This document shows positions 35,513 through 45,261 of a stretch of DNA of 64,000 bases, one piece after another. A program made the translations under genes and the position numbers. Below the pieces are notes generated by a model. That model saw only the letters and a program-made list of their open reading frames with translations, made no database searches and was not told the origin of the DNA. This DNA is from Rhodobacter viridis (GTDB taxonomy: Bacteria; Pseudomonadota; Alphaproteobacteria; Rhodobacterales; Rhodobacteraceae). How positions within the stretch are numbered: position 1 is the first letter of the stretch; each line of letters starts with the position of its first letter. Where the stretch lies: assembly GCF_003217355.1 (NCBI RefSeq), contig NZ_QJTK01000001.1:612059-676058 (forward strand), written 5' to 3'.

Positions 35513-36250
35513 TCAGATCATCGCCATGCCGCCGTTGACGCTCAGCGTCGTGCCGGTGACATAGCCCGCCTCGGGCGAAGCCAGATACAGCACCGCCGCC
35601 GCGATCTCCTCGGCCGCGCCCATGCGCCCGGCCGGGATCTGCGTCAGGATCTTCGCCTTCTGCTCGTCATTCAGCTTGTCGGTCATCGCCGTGGCAATGA
35701 AACCGGGCGCGACGCAGTTCACGGTGATGCCGCGGCTGGCCACTTCATAGGCCAGCGATTTCGACATGCCGGTGAGGCCCGCCTTCGCGGCGGCATAGTT
35801 GCCCTGGCCCGGATTGCCGGTCTGGCCGACGACACTGGTGATATTCACGATCCGCCCCCAGCGCGCCTTCATCATGCCGCGCAGCACGCCGCGCATCAGC
35901 CGGAACGAGGCGGTCAGGTTGACGTCGATCACGCTCGCCCATTCCTCGTCCGACATCCGCATGAACAAATTGTCCCGCGTGATCCCCGCGTTGTTCACAA
36001 GGATATCCACAGATCCCATCGCCTCGATCGCCGCTTTGGGCAGCGCCTCCACGGACGCCGGGTCCGAGAGGTTCGCCGGGCACACAAAGGCCCGCTCGCC
36101 CAGCTCGGCCGCCAGTTTCTCAAGCGGCTCGACCCGCGTGCCCGACAACGCCACCTTGGCCCCGGCCGCATGCAGCGCCTTCGCCACCTCGCCACCGATA
36201 CCACCCGAGGCGCCCGTCACCAGCGCCGATTTCCCAGTCAGATCAAACAT
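35513..36250 (-). CDS. fabG: 3-oxoacyl-ACP reductase
   Basis: NADPH-dependent short-chain dehydrogenase of fatty acid elongation, 245 residues. Cofactor motif TGASGGIGGEVAKAL (about residues 12-26), NNAG, and the catalytic Ser-Tyr-Lys in ITSVVGQTGNPGQGNYAAAK are present; the C-terminus VTGTTLSVNGGMAMI is typical of FabG. ATG 36250 (MFDLTGKSAL) matches the family; the longer frame runs into a repeat. It follows fabD. Confidence 0.96.
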   Translation of the reverse strand: MFDLTGKSALVTGASGGIGGEVAKALHAAGAKVALSGTRVEPLEKLAAELGERAFVCPANLSDPASVEALPKAAIEAMGSVDILVNNAGITRDNLFMRMSDEEWASVIDVNLTASFRLMRGVLRGMMKARWGRIVNITSVVGQTGNPGQGNYAAAKAGLTGMSKSLAYEVASRGITVNCVAPGFIATAMTDKLNDEQKAKILTQIPAGRMGAAEEIAAAVLYLASPEAGYVTGTTLSVNGGMAMI

Positions 36251-36269
36251 CTGCAAGCCTTTCCTGTCA

Positions 36270-36321
36270 TGGCATTCATCTTGCCACAAATACCTCGGGG
36301 TCCGGGGCGGAGCCCCGGCTT
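36270..36321. repeat. Intergenic repeat unit between fabD and fabG
   Basis: TTCATCTTGCCACAAATACC followed by TCGGGG and the hairpin CCGGGGC GGA GCCCCGG. It is a single copy of the ATCTTGCC.CAAATA type seen also near 6.3, 29.4 and 62.2 kb. Confidence 0.75.
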
Positions 36322-36328
36322 GGCCCGT

Positions 36329-37258
36329 TCAGCCCTTCAAGCCCGCCACATCCTCGGGCGTGCCAACGGCCTTCTGCGTGGTTTCCTTGGCGATGCGCTT
36401 GATCATGCCCGACAGCGCCTTGCCCGCGCCCACTTCGCAGAAGTCGGTCACGCCTTGCGACACCATCCACAGCACCGACTCGCGCCAGCGCACCGAGCCC
36501 GTGACCTGCGCCACCAGCAGTTGGCGAATTGTCTCGGGGTCACACACCGCCTCGGCGCGCACATTCGCCACGACCGGCACAATCGGCGCCGAGACCGTCA
36601 CCGCCGCCAGCGCCTCGGCCATCCGGTCCGCCGCGGGCTGCATCAGCGCGCAATGGAAGGGGGCGGACACCGGCAGCATCACCGCGCGCTTCGCGCCCTT
36701 GCCCTTGGCAATCTCGACGGCACGCTCGACCGCCGCCTTGTGGCCGGACACGACGACCTGCGCCGGATCATTGTCATTCGCCGCCTGACAGACCTCGCCC
36801 TGCGCCGCGTCGGCCGCAACCTCGGCCGCCGTGGCGAAATCGAGTCCCAGCAAAGCCGCCATCGCCCCCACGCCCACCGGCACCGCCGATTGCATCGCCT
36901 CGCCGCGGATGCGCAGCAGCCGCGCCGTATCGGCCAGCGTCAACGCCCCCGCCGCGCACAGCGCCGAATATTCCCCAAGGCTGTGCCCGGCAACAAAGGC
37001 GGCCGAACCGATCTCGATCCCCTCGGCCTTCAGCGCCGCAACCGCGGCCAGCGAGGTCGCCATCAGCGCCGGCTGCGCATTCGCCGTCAGCGTCAGCCGC
37101 TCGATCTCGCCTTCCCAGATCAGCGCGCTCAGCTTTTCACCGAGAGCCGCGTCCACCTCGTCGAAGACCGCCTTCGCCGCCGGATAAGCCTCGGCCAAGG
37201 CCTTGCCCATTCCGATCGTCTGCGCCCCCTGACCGGGGAACACCCATGCCACGCTCAT
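36329..37258 (-). CDS. fabD: Malonyl-CoA:ACP transacylase
   Basis: Transfers malonyl from CoA to ACP; 309 residues. The start AWVFPGQGAQTIGMGKAL, the nucleophile elbow GHSLGEYSALCAAG (Ser near residue 93), the substrate Arg region in RGEAMQ and the catalytic His in VSAPFHCALMQPA are present. It is the first gene of the fabD-fabG-acpP group. Confidence 0.96.
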   Translation of the reverse strand: MSVAWVFPGQGAQTIGMGKALAEAYPAAKAVFDEVDAALGEKLSALIWEGEIERLTLTANAQPALMATSLAAVAALKAEGIEIGSAAFVAGHSLGEYSALCAAGALTLADTARLLRIRGEAMQSAVPVGVGAMAALLGLDFATAAEVAADAAQGEVCQAANDNDPAQVVVSGHKAAVERAVEIAKGKGAKRAVMLPVSAPFHCALMQPAADRMAEALAAVTVSAPIVPVVANVRAEAVCDPETIRQLLVAQVTGSVRWRESVLWMVSQGVTDFCEVGAGKALSGMIKRIAKETTQKAVGTPEDVAGLKG

Positions 37259-37343
37259 GCCCGCCTCCTTGGTAATGCTGCCGTTTCATACCGTGACGCT
37301 GCGTCCGGGGCAACCGCGGCGCCCGGGGTCAAGCGCCGCAGGC

Positions 37344-37407
37344 AAAAGGGCGTATTTGCACCAAGAAGAAGCCCCGGGTTTCTTCTTGGCTCAAATACGC
37401 CCCTTTC
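37344..37407. repeat. Palindromic repeat pair upstream of fabD
   Basis: GGGCGTATTTGCACCAAGAA (37348-37367) and its inverse TTCTTGGCTCAAATACGCCC (37382-37401) form a long hairpin with loop GAAGCCCCGGGTTTC-type sequence. It lies between the glnA terminator and the fabD start. Confidence 0.8.
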
Positions 37408-37419
37408 CACGACAAAAGA

Positions 37420-37445
37420 AAAGGGCGCCTCGACAGGCGCCCTTT
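37420..37445 (-). terminator. Rho-independent terminator of glnBA
   Basis: A ten-base perfect stem AAAGGGCGCC / GGCGCCCTTT with loop TGTCGA on the minus strand, followed by TCTTTTGTC. It begins 19 bases after the glnA stop. Confidence 0.88.
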
Positions 37446-37463
37446 CCCGAACCATCCCGCCAA

Positions 37464-38873
37464 TCAGCAGGAGTAGTACATCTGGTATTCGACCGGGTGG
37501 GGGGTGTGCTCGTAAGCGTAGACTTCTTCCCACTTCAGCGCCATGTAGCCTTCCAGCTGGTCCTTGGTGAACACGTCACCGGCCAGCAGGAACTCGTGGT
37601 CCTTCTCGAGCTCGGTCAGCGCTTCACGCAAGCTGCCGCAGACGGTCGGGATCGCGGCCAGTTCTTCCGGCGGCAGATCGTAGAGGTCCTTGTCCGACGC
37701 CGGGCCCGGATCGATCTTGTTCTTGATGCCGTCGAGACCGGCCATCAGGAGGGCGGCAAACGCCAGATAGGGGTTCGCCGACGGATCGGGGAAGCGGGCT
37801 TCGACGCGCTTGGCTTTCGGCGACTCGGTCCACGGAATACGGACGCAGCCCGAGCGGTTGCGGGCCGAATAGGCGCGCAGCACCGGGGCCTCGAAGCCCG
37901 GGATCAGACGCTTGTAGCTGTTGGTGCCCGGGTTGGTCAGGGCGTTCAGCGCTTTCGCGTGCTTCAGGATGCCGCCGATGAAGTAGAGCGCTTCCTGCGA
38001 CAGGTCCGCATATTTGTCGCCGGCGAAGAGCGGTTTCCCGTCTTTCCAGATCGACATGTTCACGTGCATCCCCGAGCCGTTGTCGCCCTTCATGGGCTTC
38101 GGCATGAAGGTCACGGTCTTGCCATAGGCATGCGCGACGTTGTGGATGACGTATTTGTATTTCAGGATGTTGTCGGCCTGTTCGGTGAGACCACCGAAGA
38201 TCAGCCCGAGTTCATGCTGGCAGGTCGCCACTTCGTGGTGGTGCTTGTCGACCTTCATGCCCATGCGCTTCATGGTCGAGAGCATCTCGCCACGCAGGTC
38301 CTGGGCCTCGTCGACCGGGTTCACCGGGAAGTAGCCGCCCTTGTGGCCGGCGCGGTGGGCGAGGTTGCCCATCTCGACTTCGGCATCGGTGTTCCAGGCC
38401 GCCGCTTCGGCGTCGATCTGGTAGGCGACCTTGGCCGGGGTGACCGAGTAGCGCACGTCGTCGAAGATGAAGAATTCGGCTTCCGGCCCGAAATAGGCGG
38501 CGTCACCGATGCCCGAGGCTTTCAGGTAAGCTTCGGCTTTCAGCGCGATGCCGCGCGGGTCGCGCGAATAGGCTTCGCCGGTGTCCGGCTCGACCACGTT
38601 GCAGTGCACGCACATGGTCTTTTCGGCGTAGAAGGGGTCGATGTAGACCGAGGAGGCGTCGGGGATCAGCTTCATGTCCGACTGATCGATCGACTTCCAG
38701 CCCGCGATCGACGAGCCGTCGAACATGAAGCCTTCTTCGAAGAAGTCTTCGTCGACGAGGTCGGCGATCAGCGTCACGTGTTGCAGTTTGCCACGCGGGT
38801 CACAGAAACGGATGTCGACATATTCGACTTCCTCCGCCTTCATCAGATCGAGAGCCTTTTTGACTGCGCTCAT
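37464..38873 (-). CDS. glnA: Glutamine synthetase type I
   Basis: Makes glutamine from glutamate and ammonia; 469 residues, the standard GSI length. Signatures: [17 protein letters not shown], the metal-site [23 protein letters not shown] (ATP loop), NRSGCVRIP and the adenylylation site DLYDLPPEE near residue 398. ATG 38873 fits the usual [11 protein letters not shown] start. It forms an operon with glnB, 79 bases upstream. Confidence 0.98.
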   Translation of the reverse strand: MSAVKKALDLMKAEEVEYVDIRFCDPRGKLQHVTLIADLVDEDFFEEGFMFDGSSIAGWKSIDQSDMKLIPDASSVYIDPFYAEKTMCVHCNVVEPDTGEAYSRDPRGIALKAEAYLKASGIGDAAYFGPEAEFFIFDDVRYSVTPAKVAYQIDAEAAAWNTDAEVEMGNLAHRAGHKGGYFPVNPVDEAQDLRGEMLSTMKRMGMKVDKHHHEVATCQHELGLIFGGLTEQADNILKYKYVIHNVAHAYGKTVTFMPKPMKGDNGSGMHVNMSIWKDGKPLFAGDKYADLSQEALYFIGGILKHAKALNALTNPGTNSYKRLIPGFEAPVLRAYSARNRSGCVRIPWTESPKAKRVEARFPDPSANPYLAFAALLMAGLDGIKNKIDPGPASDKDLYDLPPEELAAIPTVCGSLREALTELEKDHEFLLAGDVFTKDQLEGYMALKWEEVYAYEHTPHPVEYQMYYSC

Positions 38874-38952
38874 TTGCAAATTACCCTTTCGTTGAGCATG
38901 GGTTCCGGGCAAGCCCGTTGCGGTTCAGGGCCGAAGGCCCGAATGTCTAATC

Positions 38953-39324
<372 letters not shown>

Positions 39325-39378
39325 TCACCACTTTCCACGCCGCCCCGCAATCGGCTAGCTTTTGCCCCGGGTGCCGCA

Positions 39379-39395
39379 CCGGGGGATTCCCCCGG
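39379..39395. promoter_or_regulatory. Perfect palindrome in the glnB/nnrE divergent gap
   Basis: CCGGGGGA T TCCCCCGG lies 88 bases before the glnB start and 65 before nnrE. It could be an operator or a hairpin; no NtrC-like half-site was confidently recognised around it. Confidence 0.4.
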
Positions 39396-39459
39396 CAGCG
39401 ATGATGATTTGAGCGGTTAGCATGTTTATTGTGCGAAATGGAAACTCTTCGGGCGGCAA

Positions 39460-40098
39460 ATGACGGAAATCTTGACGAGTGATGAAATGCGCAGCCTCGA
39501 GAGAGCCGCCATTGCCTCCGGCCGCATCAGCGGCCTTGATCTGATGGAGCGCGCCGGAACCGGCGTGGTCGAGGCGATCGGCGAGGCCTGGCCCGATTTT
39601 CGCACCCCGGCGGATGTGCCCCGCCATGCGGTGGTGCTCTGCGGCCCGGGCAACAATGGCGGCGATGGTTTCGTGGTCGCGCGCCTGCTGCGCCGCCGCG
39701 GCTGGAAGGTGACGCTCTATCTTTATGGCGACCCCGAGAGGCTGCCGCCGGACGCGCGCACCAATCACGACCGCTGGCGTCGCATCGGCACGCTCTCGGC
39801 CCTGCCCGCCGCGCCCGATTTCAGCACGGCCGATCTGGTCGTCGATGCGCTCTTCGGCCTCGGGCTGACACGGCCGCTGACCGGCTTCGGCCCGATCTTC
39901 AGCGCGCTGGCCACGGCCGGACGCCCGGTGCTGGCGATTGACCTGCCCTCGGGGCGTGACGCGGATGCGCTGCCCGATTCCGTCGGCTGGCCCTCCGCGC
40001 CCTGCTCGCTCGCCGTGACCTTTCACCGCGAGAAACCGCTGCACGCCCGCCTGCGCGCCGAAGGCATCGGCGTCATCGTCAAGCCGATCGGGCTCTGA
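39460..40098 (+). CDS. nnrE: NAD(P)H-hydrate epimerase domain protein
   Basis: A 212-residue YjeF_N domain that epimerises damaged NAD(P)H hydrate. The signature CGPGNNGGDGFVVARLLRRR (about residues 61-80) and IDLPSGRDAD are clear. In most bacteria this domain is fused to the dehydratase; here it ends with a stop after VKPIGL and the dehydratase is a separate gene 73 bases downstream. ATG 39460 starts MTEILTSDEM, a normal beginning. Confidence 0.9.
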   Translation: MTEILTSDEMRSLERAAIASGRISGLDLMERAGTGVVEAIGEAWPDFRTPADVPRHAVVLCGPGNNGGDGFVVARLLRRRGWKVTLYLYGDPERLPPDARTNHDRWRRIGTLSALPAAPDFSTADLVVDALFGLGLTRPLTGFGPIFSALATAGRPVLAIDLPSGRDADALPDSVGWPSAPCSLAVTFHREKPLHARLRAEGIGVIVKPIGL

Positions 40099-40171
40099 CG
40101 CAAATCTTCACCCTTTCCACACCAACGCCTGACTATATGGTGCGGAAGGACCGACCGCGCCGGAGACCGCC

Positions 40172-41026
40172 ATGATCCGCCAGATCACCCTGACCGAGGA
40201 GATGCGCTCCCGCCTCGCCAAACCGGCTGCGGCGCATAAATACGACCACGGCCATGCGATGGTTCTGGCGGGAAGCCCCGGCAAGGGCGGCGCCGCCCGT
40301 CTGGCCGCCCGTGCGGCGCTGCGCGTGGGCGCGGGCCTTGTGACGCTCGCCTGCCCGCAGATCAGCCTGGCCGAGAATGCGGCCCAGCTGAATGCGATCA
40401 TGCTGACCGCCCTGCCCGATGCCTATTCCCTGCGCGGCCATTTTCAGGATCCGCGGCTGAATGCGCTTTGCCTCGGCCCCGGGCTGGGTCAGCCCCGCGC
40501 GCTTGAAATGGCCCCGGCCGCGCTTTGGCTGCGCCGCCCGACCGTGCTTGACGCCGATGCGTTGACGGCCTTCACCGCCGATCCGCGCCCGCTCTTTACT
40601 GCGCTGCACGAACAGGTGGTGATCACCCCGCATCTGGGCGAATTCCGCAGGCTCTTCCCCGATCTTGCCCATGCCCTTGAAGACGGCTCGCTGACGCTGG
40701 TCGAAGCCGCCCGCCATGCCGCCGATCGGGTCAAATGCACCGTGCTGCTGAAAGGCCCGGAAACCGCCATCGCGCATCCTTCGGGAGAGGCCGCAGTGCA
40801 CAGCGCGACAGGCAGCCGCGCCGCCCCCTGGCTTGCGACCGCGGGATCGGGCGACGTTCTGGCCGGAATCATCGCCGGTCTGATGGCGCGCAACTTCTCG
40901 CCCTTCGAAGCCGCCTGCACCGGCACCTGGCTGCATGTCGAGGCCGCGCTGAGCTTCGGCCCCGGCCTCATCGCCGAAGACCTGCCTGAGGAGCTGCCGA
41001 AAGTCTTTCGCGCGCTGAACCTCTGA
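40172..41026 (+). CDS. nnrD: ADP/ATP-dependent NAD(P)H-hydrate dehydratase
   Basis: A 284-residue ribokinase-like YjeF_C domain that removes water from S-NAD(P)H hydrate. Motifs: HKYDHGHAMVLAGSPGKGGA, CLGPGLGQ, VITPHLGEF and the nucleotide/catalytic site ATAGSGDVLAGIIAGLMA. GGAGA precedes ATG 40172. It completes the repair pair with nnrE as the next gene, rather than as one polypeptide. Confidence 0.92.
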   Translation: MIRQITLTEEMRSRLAKPAAAHKYDHGHAMVLAGSPGKGGAARLAARAALRVGAGLVTLACPQISLAENAAQLNAIMLTALPDAYSLRGHFQDPRLNALCLGPGLGQPRALEMAPAALWLRRPTVLDADALTAFTADPRPLFTALHEQVVITPHLGEFRRLFPDLAHALEDGSLTLVEAARHAADRVKCTVLLKGPETAIAHPSGEAAVHSATGSRAAPWLATAGSGDVLAGIIAGLMARNFSPFEAACTGTWLHVEAALSFGPGLIAEDLPEELPKVFRALNL

Positions 41027-41045
41027 TCCGCAGTTTGAAACCGCG

Positions 41046-41109
41046 AAAAGGGCGTATTTGATCCAAGAAAAAACCCGCAGCCTTTTTCTTGGTGCAAATA
41101 CGCCCTTTT
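41046..41109. repeat. Palindromic repeat pair, likely two-way terminator
   Basis: AAAAGGGCGTATTTGATCCA (41046-41065) and its inverse ending CAAATACGCCCTTTT (to 41109) form a long hairpin with A-rich left and T-rich right borders, between the convergent nnrD and Hint-domain genes. Confidence 0.8.
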
Positions 41110-41119
41110 GAAGCCTTGG

Positions 41120-41650
41120 TTACGCGCGCACGGCCAGCGGCGTACAACCGATCTCGACCCCGTCGGCATAGATCACCTCGGGCGCCTCGAAATGCAGCGC
41201 GAACAGCCGGATCTTGCGGCCGCTGAGGCGGGTGATGAATTGCCCGTCGATCAACCGCTCGACCGGGACCAGCGCCTGCGGCGCCCCGAACATCACCTGC
41301 GCCCGCCAGTCGCGCAGAAGCACCCGCGTGCCCGCGCCCAGAACCATCGCCTGCCCCGGCCGGTCATGGCCAAGCGCCCCGGGCGCGATCGCGACAAGCC
41401 GCGACACCAGCGGCAGGCTCGACAGCCCGCGCAGCACCCGCAGACCCGCGCGGGTGACGATGCGATCGCCAAGGTTCAGAAACTCGACCGGCAGGAGCCC
41501 ATCCATGGTCGCCACGCGCGACCCCATGGCAATTCCGGCCACCCCATGCGCGCCCTCGGCGCTCTTGCGGGTATCGAAGGTGAATGACGGCGCAGAAGAC
41601 GCAGGACCCTTGGCCCCGCCGTCATCGCGCCCCGTGGCCTGCCTGTCCAT
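41120..41650 (-). CDS. Hint-domain (Hedgehog/intein-like) protein
   Basis: A 176-residue protein whose core (GIAMGSRVATMDGLLPVEFL, NLGDRIVTRAG; about residues 39-68) and VLLRDWRAQVMFGAPQALV match the Hint_2 fold common in Rhodobacteraceae. The Cys or Ser expected at the first splice position is not obvious (MGSRV), and no catalytic Asn follows, so self-splicing is unlikely. The C-terminal part resembles the region that follows the Hint core in long secreted proteins, but no such secretion repeats are present here. Function unknown. Confidence 0.75.
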   Translation of the reverse strand: MDRQATGRDDGGAKGPASSAPSFTFDTRKSAEGAHGVAGIAMGSRVATMDGLLPVEFLNLGDRIVTRAGLRVLRGLSSLPLVSRLVAIAPGALGHDRPGQAMVLGAGTRVLLRDWRAQVMFGAPQALVPVERLIDGQFITRLSGRKIRLFALHFEAPEVIYADGVEIGCTPLAVRA

Positions 41651-41834
41651 CGGGTCTTCCTGCTCTCGTGCCGGTTTCCGGCTGTTCTGGTCTTGCGGCC
41701 TTTGCGGCTCTGATCCCAGACTAGGCCAAGCCCCCGGCGCTGACGAGGGGAAAGGTTAATCAAACCTATTTTGCAGATAGACCTGTTGCCCCCCCTACAC
41801 AGGGGGCAGCAGAGTTGCTAAAAGAGAGACAAGT

Positions 41835-41917
41835 GCGGGTGTGGCGGAATTGGTAGACGCACCAGATTTAGGTTCTGGCGCCTTGGCGTGGGGGTTCGAG
41901 TCCCTTCACCCGCACCA
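41835..41917 (+). tRNA. tRNA-Leu (anticodon UAG)
   Basis: An 83-base gene with encoded CCA. Acceptor arms GCGGGTG / CACCCGC, anticodon stem CCAGA / TCTGG with loop TTTAGGT (anticodon TAG), a long variable arm (GCGCCTTGGCGT) and the T arm GGGGGTTCGAGTCCCTT are all visible. The long variable arm confirms a class II tRNA. Confidence 0.97.
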
Positions 41918-41943
41918 TACGGGGTCCGGCTCGCCGCGAGGGC

Positions 41944-42333
41944 TCAGTTTTGCGCCGCCTCCCCGCCGGAGCGGCATTCCCGGTTCAGATAGCGATCCAC
42001 CTTGTCCAGCAGGCTTTCCCGCGCTTGCGTGCCACCAAAGCCGTGCCCATCGGCTTTCGAGACCGCCTTCACCCCGGTCCCGAAGCCCCCGGCACTGATG
42101 AAACGGGTTCCGCTCGCCGTCGGGGGCGCAAAGGCCTGCTGCGCCATGTCCCGCGCCAGCGCCTCGACTTCCTTGTCGTAAAGCTTCGCAATCTCCTTGC
42201 AATCGAAGAGGGTCGGATCTTCGGGCAGATGCGACAAGTCGACCTTGCGCGACTCCCATTTCTGTCCGCCCAGCACCGTCACGCCCCCCATGAGGGCCAT
42301 CGACGCAAGGATCATCAAAATTCCGCGTAGCAT
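41944..42333 (-). CDS. Small exported protein of unknown function
   Basis: A 129-residue protein with an N-terminal hydrophobic segment (LRGILMILASMALMGGVTVL) that could be an uncleaved anchor or signal. The remainder is soluble with two cysteines (FDCKEIA and NRECRSG) that could form a disulfide. ATG 42333 follows GAGAATTG. No family recognised. It lies convergent to the tRNA-Leu gene. Confidence 0.65.
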   Translation of the reverse strand: MLRGILMILASMALMGGVTVLGGQKWESRKVDLSHLPEDPTLFDCKEIAKLYDKEVEALARDMAQQAFAPPTASGTRFISAGGFGTGVKAVSKADGHGFGGTQARESLLDKVDRYLNRECRSGGEAAQN

Positions 42334-42540
42334 TCAATTCTCCTCACCAGTACTACCTGCGCGCGAATCTTGCAGGCCACATTCCCCTCATAATGGCATA
42401 AGCGGCTATTCGATACCCTTTCAAGATGCGATCAATTTGCGGCTTTTCACCTTGCCAGCAAGGTCGCCAGCCCCTAGAAGGACGGCTGAAATTTTGCCTG
42501 AGCGCGCCCGCGGGGGTGCGCCCGAACCAGAGGAAACCCC

Positions 42541-43875
42541 ATGCAGGTCACCCAGACCCTCAACGAAGGCCTCAAGCGCGGCTATACGATCACGCTGACC
42601 GGCGCCGAACTGGATGCGAAAGTCACCGAGAAGCTGATCGAGGTGCAGCCCGAAGTCGAGATCAAGGGCTTCCGCAAGGGCAAGGTGCCGATGGCGATGC
42701 TGCGCAAGAACTTCGGCGACCGCGTTCTGGGCGATGTCCTGAACGAATCCGTCGACGGCGCGATCAAGGATCTGCTCGAGCAATCGGGCGACCGTCCGGC
42801 GCTGCAGCCGAAGGTCGAGATGGAAAACGGCAAGGACTGGAAGCCGGGCACCGACGCGATCTTCACCGTCGCCTACGAAGCCCTGCCGCCGATCCCGGAA
42901 TTCGACCGCACCACCGTCGCGCTCGAGCGTCTCGTGGTGAAGGCCGATGAGGCTTCGGTCGCCGAAGCGCTCGAAAACCTCGCCAAATCGGCGCAGTCCT
43001 TCGAGGACCGCAAGAAAGGCACCAAGGCCAAGGACGGCGACCAGGTCGTGATCGACTTCGAAGGCTTCCTCGGCGACGAACCCTTCGAAGGCGGCAAGGG
43101 CGAGGAATACCCGCTCGTGCTCGGCTCGGGCTCGTTCATTCCGGGCTTCGAAGAGCAACTCGTCGGCGTGAAAGCCGGGGAAGATGCCGAAGTGAAAGTG
43201 ACCTTCCCGGCCGAATACGGCGCCGCGCATCTGGCGGGCAAGGAAGCCACCTTCAAATGCCACGTCCATGCGGTGAAGGCCCCGAAACCGGCTGAACTCG
43301 ACGACGAGCTGGCGAAGAAATTCGGCGCCGCCGATCTGGAAGCCCTGAAGGGCCAGGTCGCCTCGCGTCTGGAAGCGGAATACAAGGGCGCCTCGCGCGC
43401 GATCCTGAAACGCGCCCTGCTCGACATCCTTGACGCGCAGGTGAAATTCGACCTGCCGCCGTCGCTGGTGGAAGCCGAAGCCGGTCAGATCGCGCACCAG
43501 CTCTGGCACGAAGAGAACCCGGATCACCACGGCCACGACCACGGCGCCGTCGAGCCGACCGAAGAGCACAAGACGCTGGCCGAGCGCCGCGTGCGTCTGG
43601 GCCTGCTGCTGGCCGAGCTTGGCCGCAACCAGAAGATCGAAGTGACCGACGCCGAGATGACGCAAGCGGTTCTTGCCGCGGCGCGTCAATACCCGGGCCA
43701 CGAGCGCGAATTCTTTGAATTCGTGAAGGGCAACGCGCAGATGCAACAGCAGATCCGCGCCCCGCTCTACGAAGAAAAAGTGATCGATTTCATCGTTGCC
43801 GGCGCTGCCGTGACCGAGAAAGAGGTCAGCAAGGAAGAGCTCCAGAAAGCGATCGAAGCGCTCGACGAGCTCTGA
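42541..43875 (+). CDS. tig: Trigger factor
   Basis: The 444-residue ribosome-bound chaperone and prolyl isomerase. Domains: ribosome-binding N-terminus with [12 protein letters not shown] (about residues 42-53), FKBP-type PPIase (about 155-245, [12 protein letters not shown]) and the helical C-terminal chaperone arms. A histidine-rich stretch, DHHGHDHG, occurs around residue 325 in the C-terminal domain and is less usual. GAGG precedes ATG 42541. A strong terminator follows. Confidence 0.96.
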   Translation: MQVTQTLNEGLKRGYTITLTGAELDAKVTEKLIEVQPEVEIKGFRKGKVPMAMLRKNFGDRVLGDVLNESVDGAIKDLLEQSGDRPALQPKVEMENGKDWKPGTDAIFTVAYEALPPIPEFDRTTVALERLVVKADEASVAEALENLAKSAQSFEDRKKGTKAKDGDQVVIDFEGFLGDEPFEGGKGEEYPLVLGSGSFIPGFEEQLVGVKAGEDAEVKVTFPAEYGAAHLAGKEATFKCHVHAVKAPKPAELDDELAKKFGAADLEALKGQVASRLEAEYKGASRAILKRALLDILDAQVKFDLPPSLVEAEAGQIAHQLWHEENPDHHGHDHGAVEPTEEHKTLAERRVRLGLLLAELGRNQKIEVTDAEMTQAVLAAARQYPGHEREFFEFVKGNAQMQQQIRAPLYEEKVIDFIVAGAAVTEKEVSKEELQKAIEALDEL

Positions 43876-43895
43876 TCGTCACCGGACAGTGACAG

Positions 43896-43924
43896 AAAGG
43901 CCGCCCTCTCGGGCGGCCTTTTTC
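43896..43924 (+). terminator. Rho-independent terminator of tig
   Basis: Stem AAAGGCCGCCC / GGGCGGCCTTT with loop TCTC followed by TTTT, 21 bases after the tig stop. Confidence 0.92.
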
Positions 43925-43945
43925 ATTTTCGGGGTGCATGGCGGC

Positions 43946-44179
43946 TCAATTCACCGACAGGAATTTCGCGGCGTGACCGTGGCCGATCGACAGAATCGAC
44001 GGCAGCGCCACAGGATCGAAGACCGAGCGCGAGACCTCGAGCCCATCCGAAATCTGCACCGGCGTGTTGCGTCCGAAATCCGGCATCACCCTCGCCAAGG
44101 GCGCGGGCAACTCGTGCCGTGCGTTCAAAATTCCCAAAGTCAAACCCAATAGGATCAGGGCAGCGATCCTGAATTCCAT
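43946..44179 (-). CDS. Small hypothetical exported or membrane protein
   Basis: A 77-residue protein with an N-terminal hydrophobic segment (FRIAALILLGLTLGILNA) and a short soluble tail ending GHGHAAKFLSVN. GAGGATGGT stands before ATG 44179, a reasonable ribosome site. No family recognised; the gene is called on its start signal and signal-like N-terminus only. The 252 bases between it and rplI hold only the rplI terminator. Confidence 0.55.
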   Translation of the reverse strand: MEFRIAALILLGLTLGILNARHELPAPLARVMPDFGRNTPVQISDGLEVSRSVFDPVALPSILSIGHGHAAKFLSVN

Positions 44180-44383
44180 ACCATCCTCCTCGCAGTCCCC
44201 GGGTCCGCTGCCTGTCGGCACGGGAGGGGCCTGCCGGTCCTGAACAACTCGAAAACGCCTCCAATCGAGGCCTTGCAACCTTGGCGGCAAAATCCGGCAG
44301 GAATTGGAAACAGTTTAGTCAAATTTTGTGCATTTGCCCTGAAACGGCCACGCTTCGCGCGACCTCACATCGGCGCAAAACAA

Positions 44384-44407
44384 AACCGCGCCCCGAGGGG
44401 CGCGGTT
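44384..44407 (-). terminator. Rho-independent terminator of rpsF-rpsR-rplI
   Basis: On the minus strand AACCGCGCCC / GGGCGCGGTT with loop CTCG is followed by TTGTTTTG, 24 bases after the rplI stop. Confidence 0.85.
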
Positions 44408-44431
44408 GCAACTCTTCCGGTTGGAAGGGTC

Positions 44432-45004
44432 TTATTCTTCGTCGGCAGCCGCGGCGCCGACTTCGTCGAAGAGCTCGGCGATTTCGAACTCGGCCGCCGC
44501 ATCGGCTTCCGCCGCGAGCTGCTGGATCGATTTGCCGGCCGCCTGGATGGCAGCTTCTTCGGCCGAACGGGCGACGTTGATGGTGATCGTCGCTTCGACT
44601 TCCGGGTGCAGGATCACGTGCACTTCGTGCAGACCCAGTTCCTTGATCGGGGCTTTCAGCGCGACTTGACGCTTGTCGACCGAGAAACCGCCAGCGGTGG
44701 CCGCTTCGGCGGCGTCACGCGGGGTGACCGAACCGTAAAGCGCACCGGCGTCCGAAGCGGAGCGGATGACCACGAACTTCTGACCGTCGAGCTTGGCGGC
44801 AGCCGCTTCAGCTTCTTTCTTGGTCTCGAGGTTGCGGGCTTCCAGCTGCGCCTTGCGGGCTTCGAAGCTCTTGATGTTGGCGTCGTTGGCGCGCAGCGCC
44901 TTGCCTTGCGGCAAGAGGAAGTTGCGGGCGTAGCCGTCGCGCACTTTCACCACGTCGCCCATTTGGCCAAGCTTGGCCACGCGTTCCAGAAGGATGACTT
45001 GCAT
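44432..45004 (-). CDS. rplI: 50S ribosomal protein L9
   Basis: A 190-residue L9: N-terminal globular domain with the family signature [20 protein letters not shown] (about residues 14-33), the long connecting helix ([20 protein letters not shown]), and a C-terminal rRNA-binding domain. It is longer than the E. coli protein because of an acidic, alanine-rich C-terminal extension ([19 protein letters not shown]), a feature of related alphaproteobacteria. Third gene of the rpsF operon. Confidence 0.97.
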   Translation of the reverse strand: MQVILLERVAKLGQMGDVVKVRDGYARNFLLPQGKALRANDANIKSFEARKAQLEARNLETKKEAEAAAAKLDGQKFVVIRSASDAGALYGSVTPRDAAEAATAGGFSVDKRQVALKAPIKELGLHEVHVILHPEVEATITINVARSAEEAAIQAAGKSIQQLAAEADAAAEFEIAELFDEVGAAAADEE

Positions 45005-45016
45005 GTTCAGGTCTCC

Positions 45017-45244
45017 TTACTTCACGGCGTAGGGCAGCAGGGCGAGGAAGCGGGCGCGTTTGATCGCCTGCGCCAGTTCGCGCTGTTTCTTGGCCGAGAC
45101 GGCGGTGATGCGGGCGGGAACGATCTTGCCGCGCTCGCTGATGTAGCGTTGCAGCAGACGGACGTCCTTGTAGTCGATCTTCGGCGCGTTATCGCCCGAG
45201 AACGGGCAAACCTTGCGGCGACGGAAGAAGGGTTTGGTAGCCAT
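45017..45244 (-). CDS. rpsR: 30S ribosomal protein S18
   Basis: The 75-residue S18, with the conserved [19 protein letters not shown] core and [13 protein letters not shown]-terminus. It lies between rpsF and rplI, the canonical order, with 17 and 12 bases to its neighbours. Confidence 0.98.
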   Translation of the reverse strand: MATKPFFRRRKVCPFSGDNAPKIDYKDVRLLQRYISERGKIVPARITAVSAKKQRELAQAIKRARFLALLPYAVK

Positions 45245-45261
45245 GGGTCACTCTCCTCGGA

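Noticed and set aside
35462..37570. A 702-residue open frame antisense to fabG and fabD
   Set aside because: Spans two convincing fab genes and an intergenic repeat; typical GC-rich shadow.
41835..41917. tRNA-Leu as an integration site for a mobile element
   Set aside because: No integrase gene and no repeated tRNA 3' end were seen nearby.
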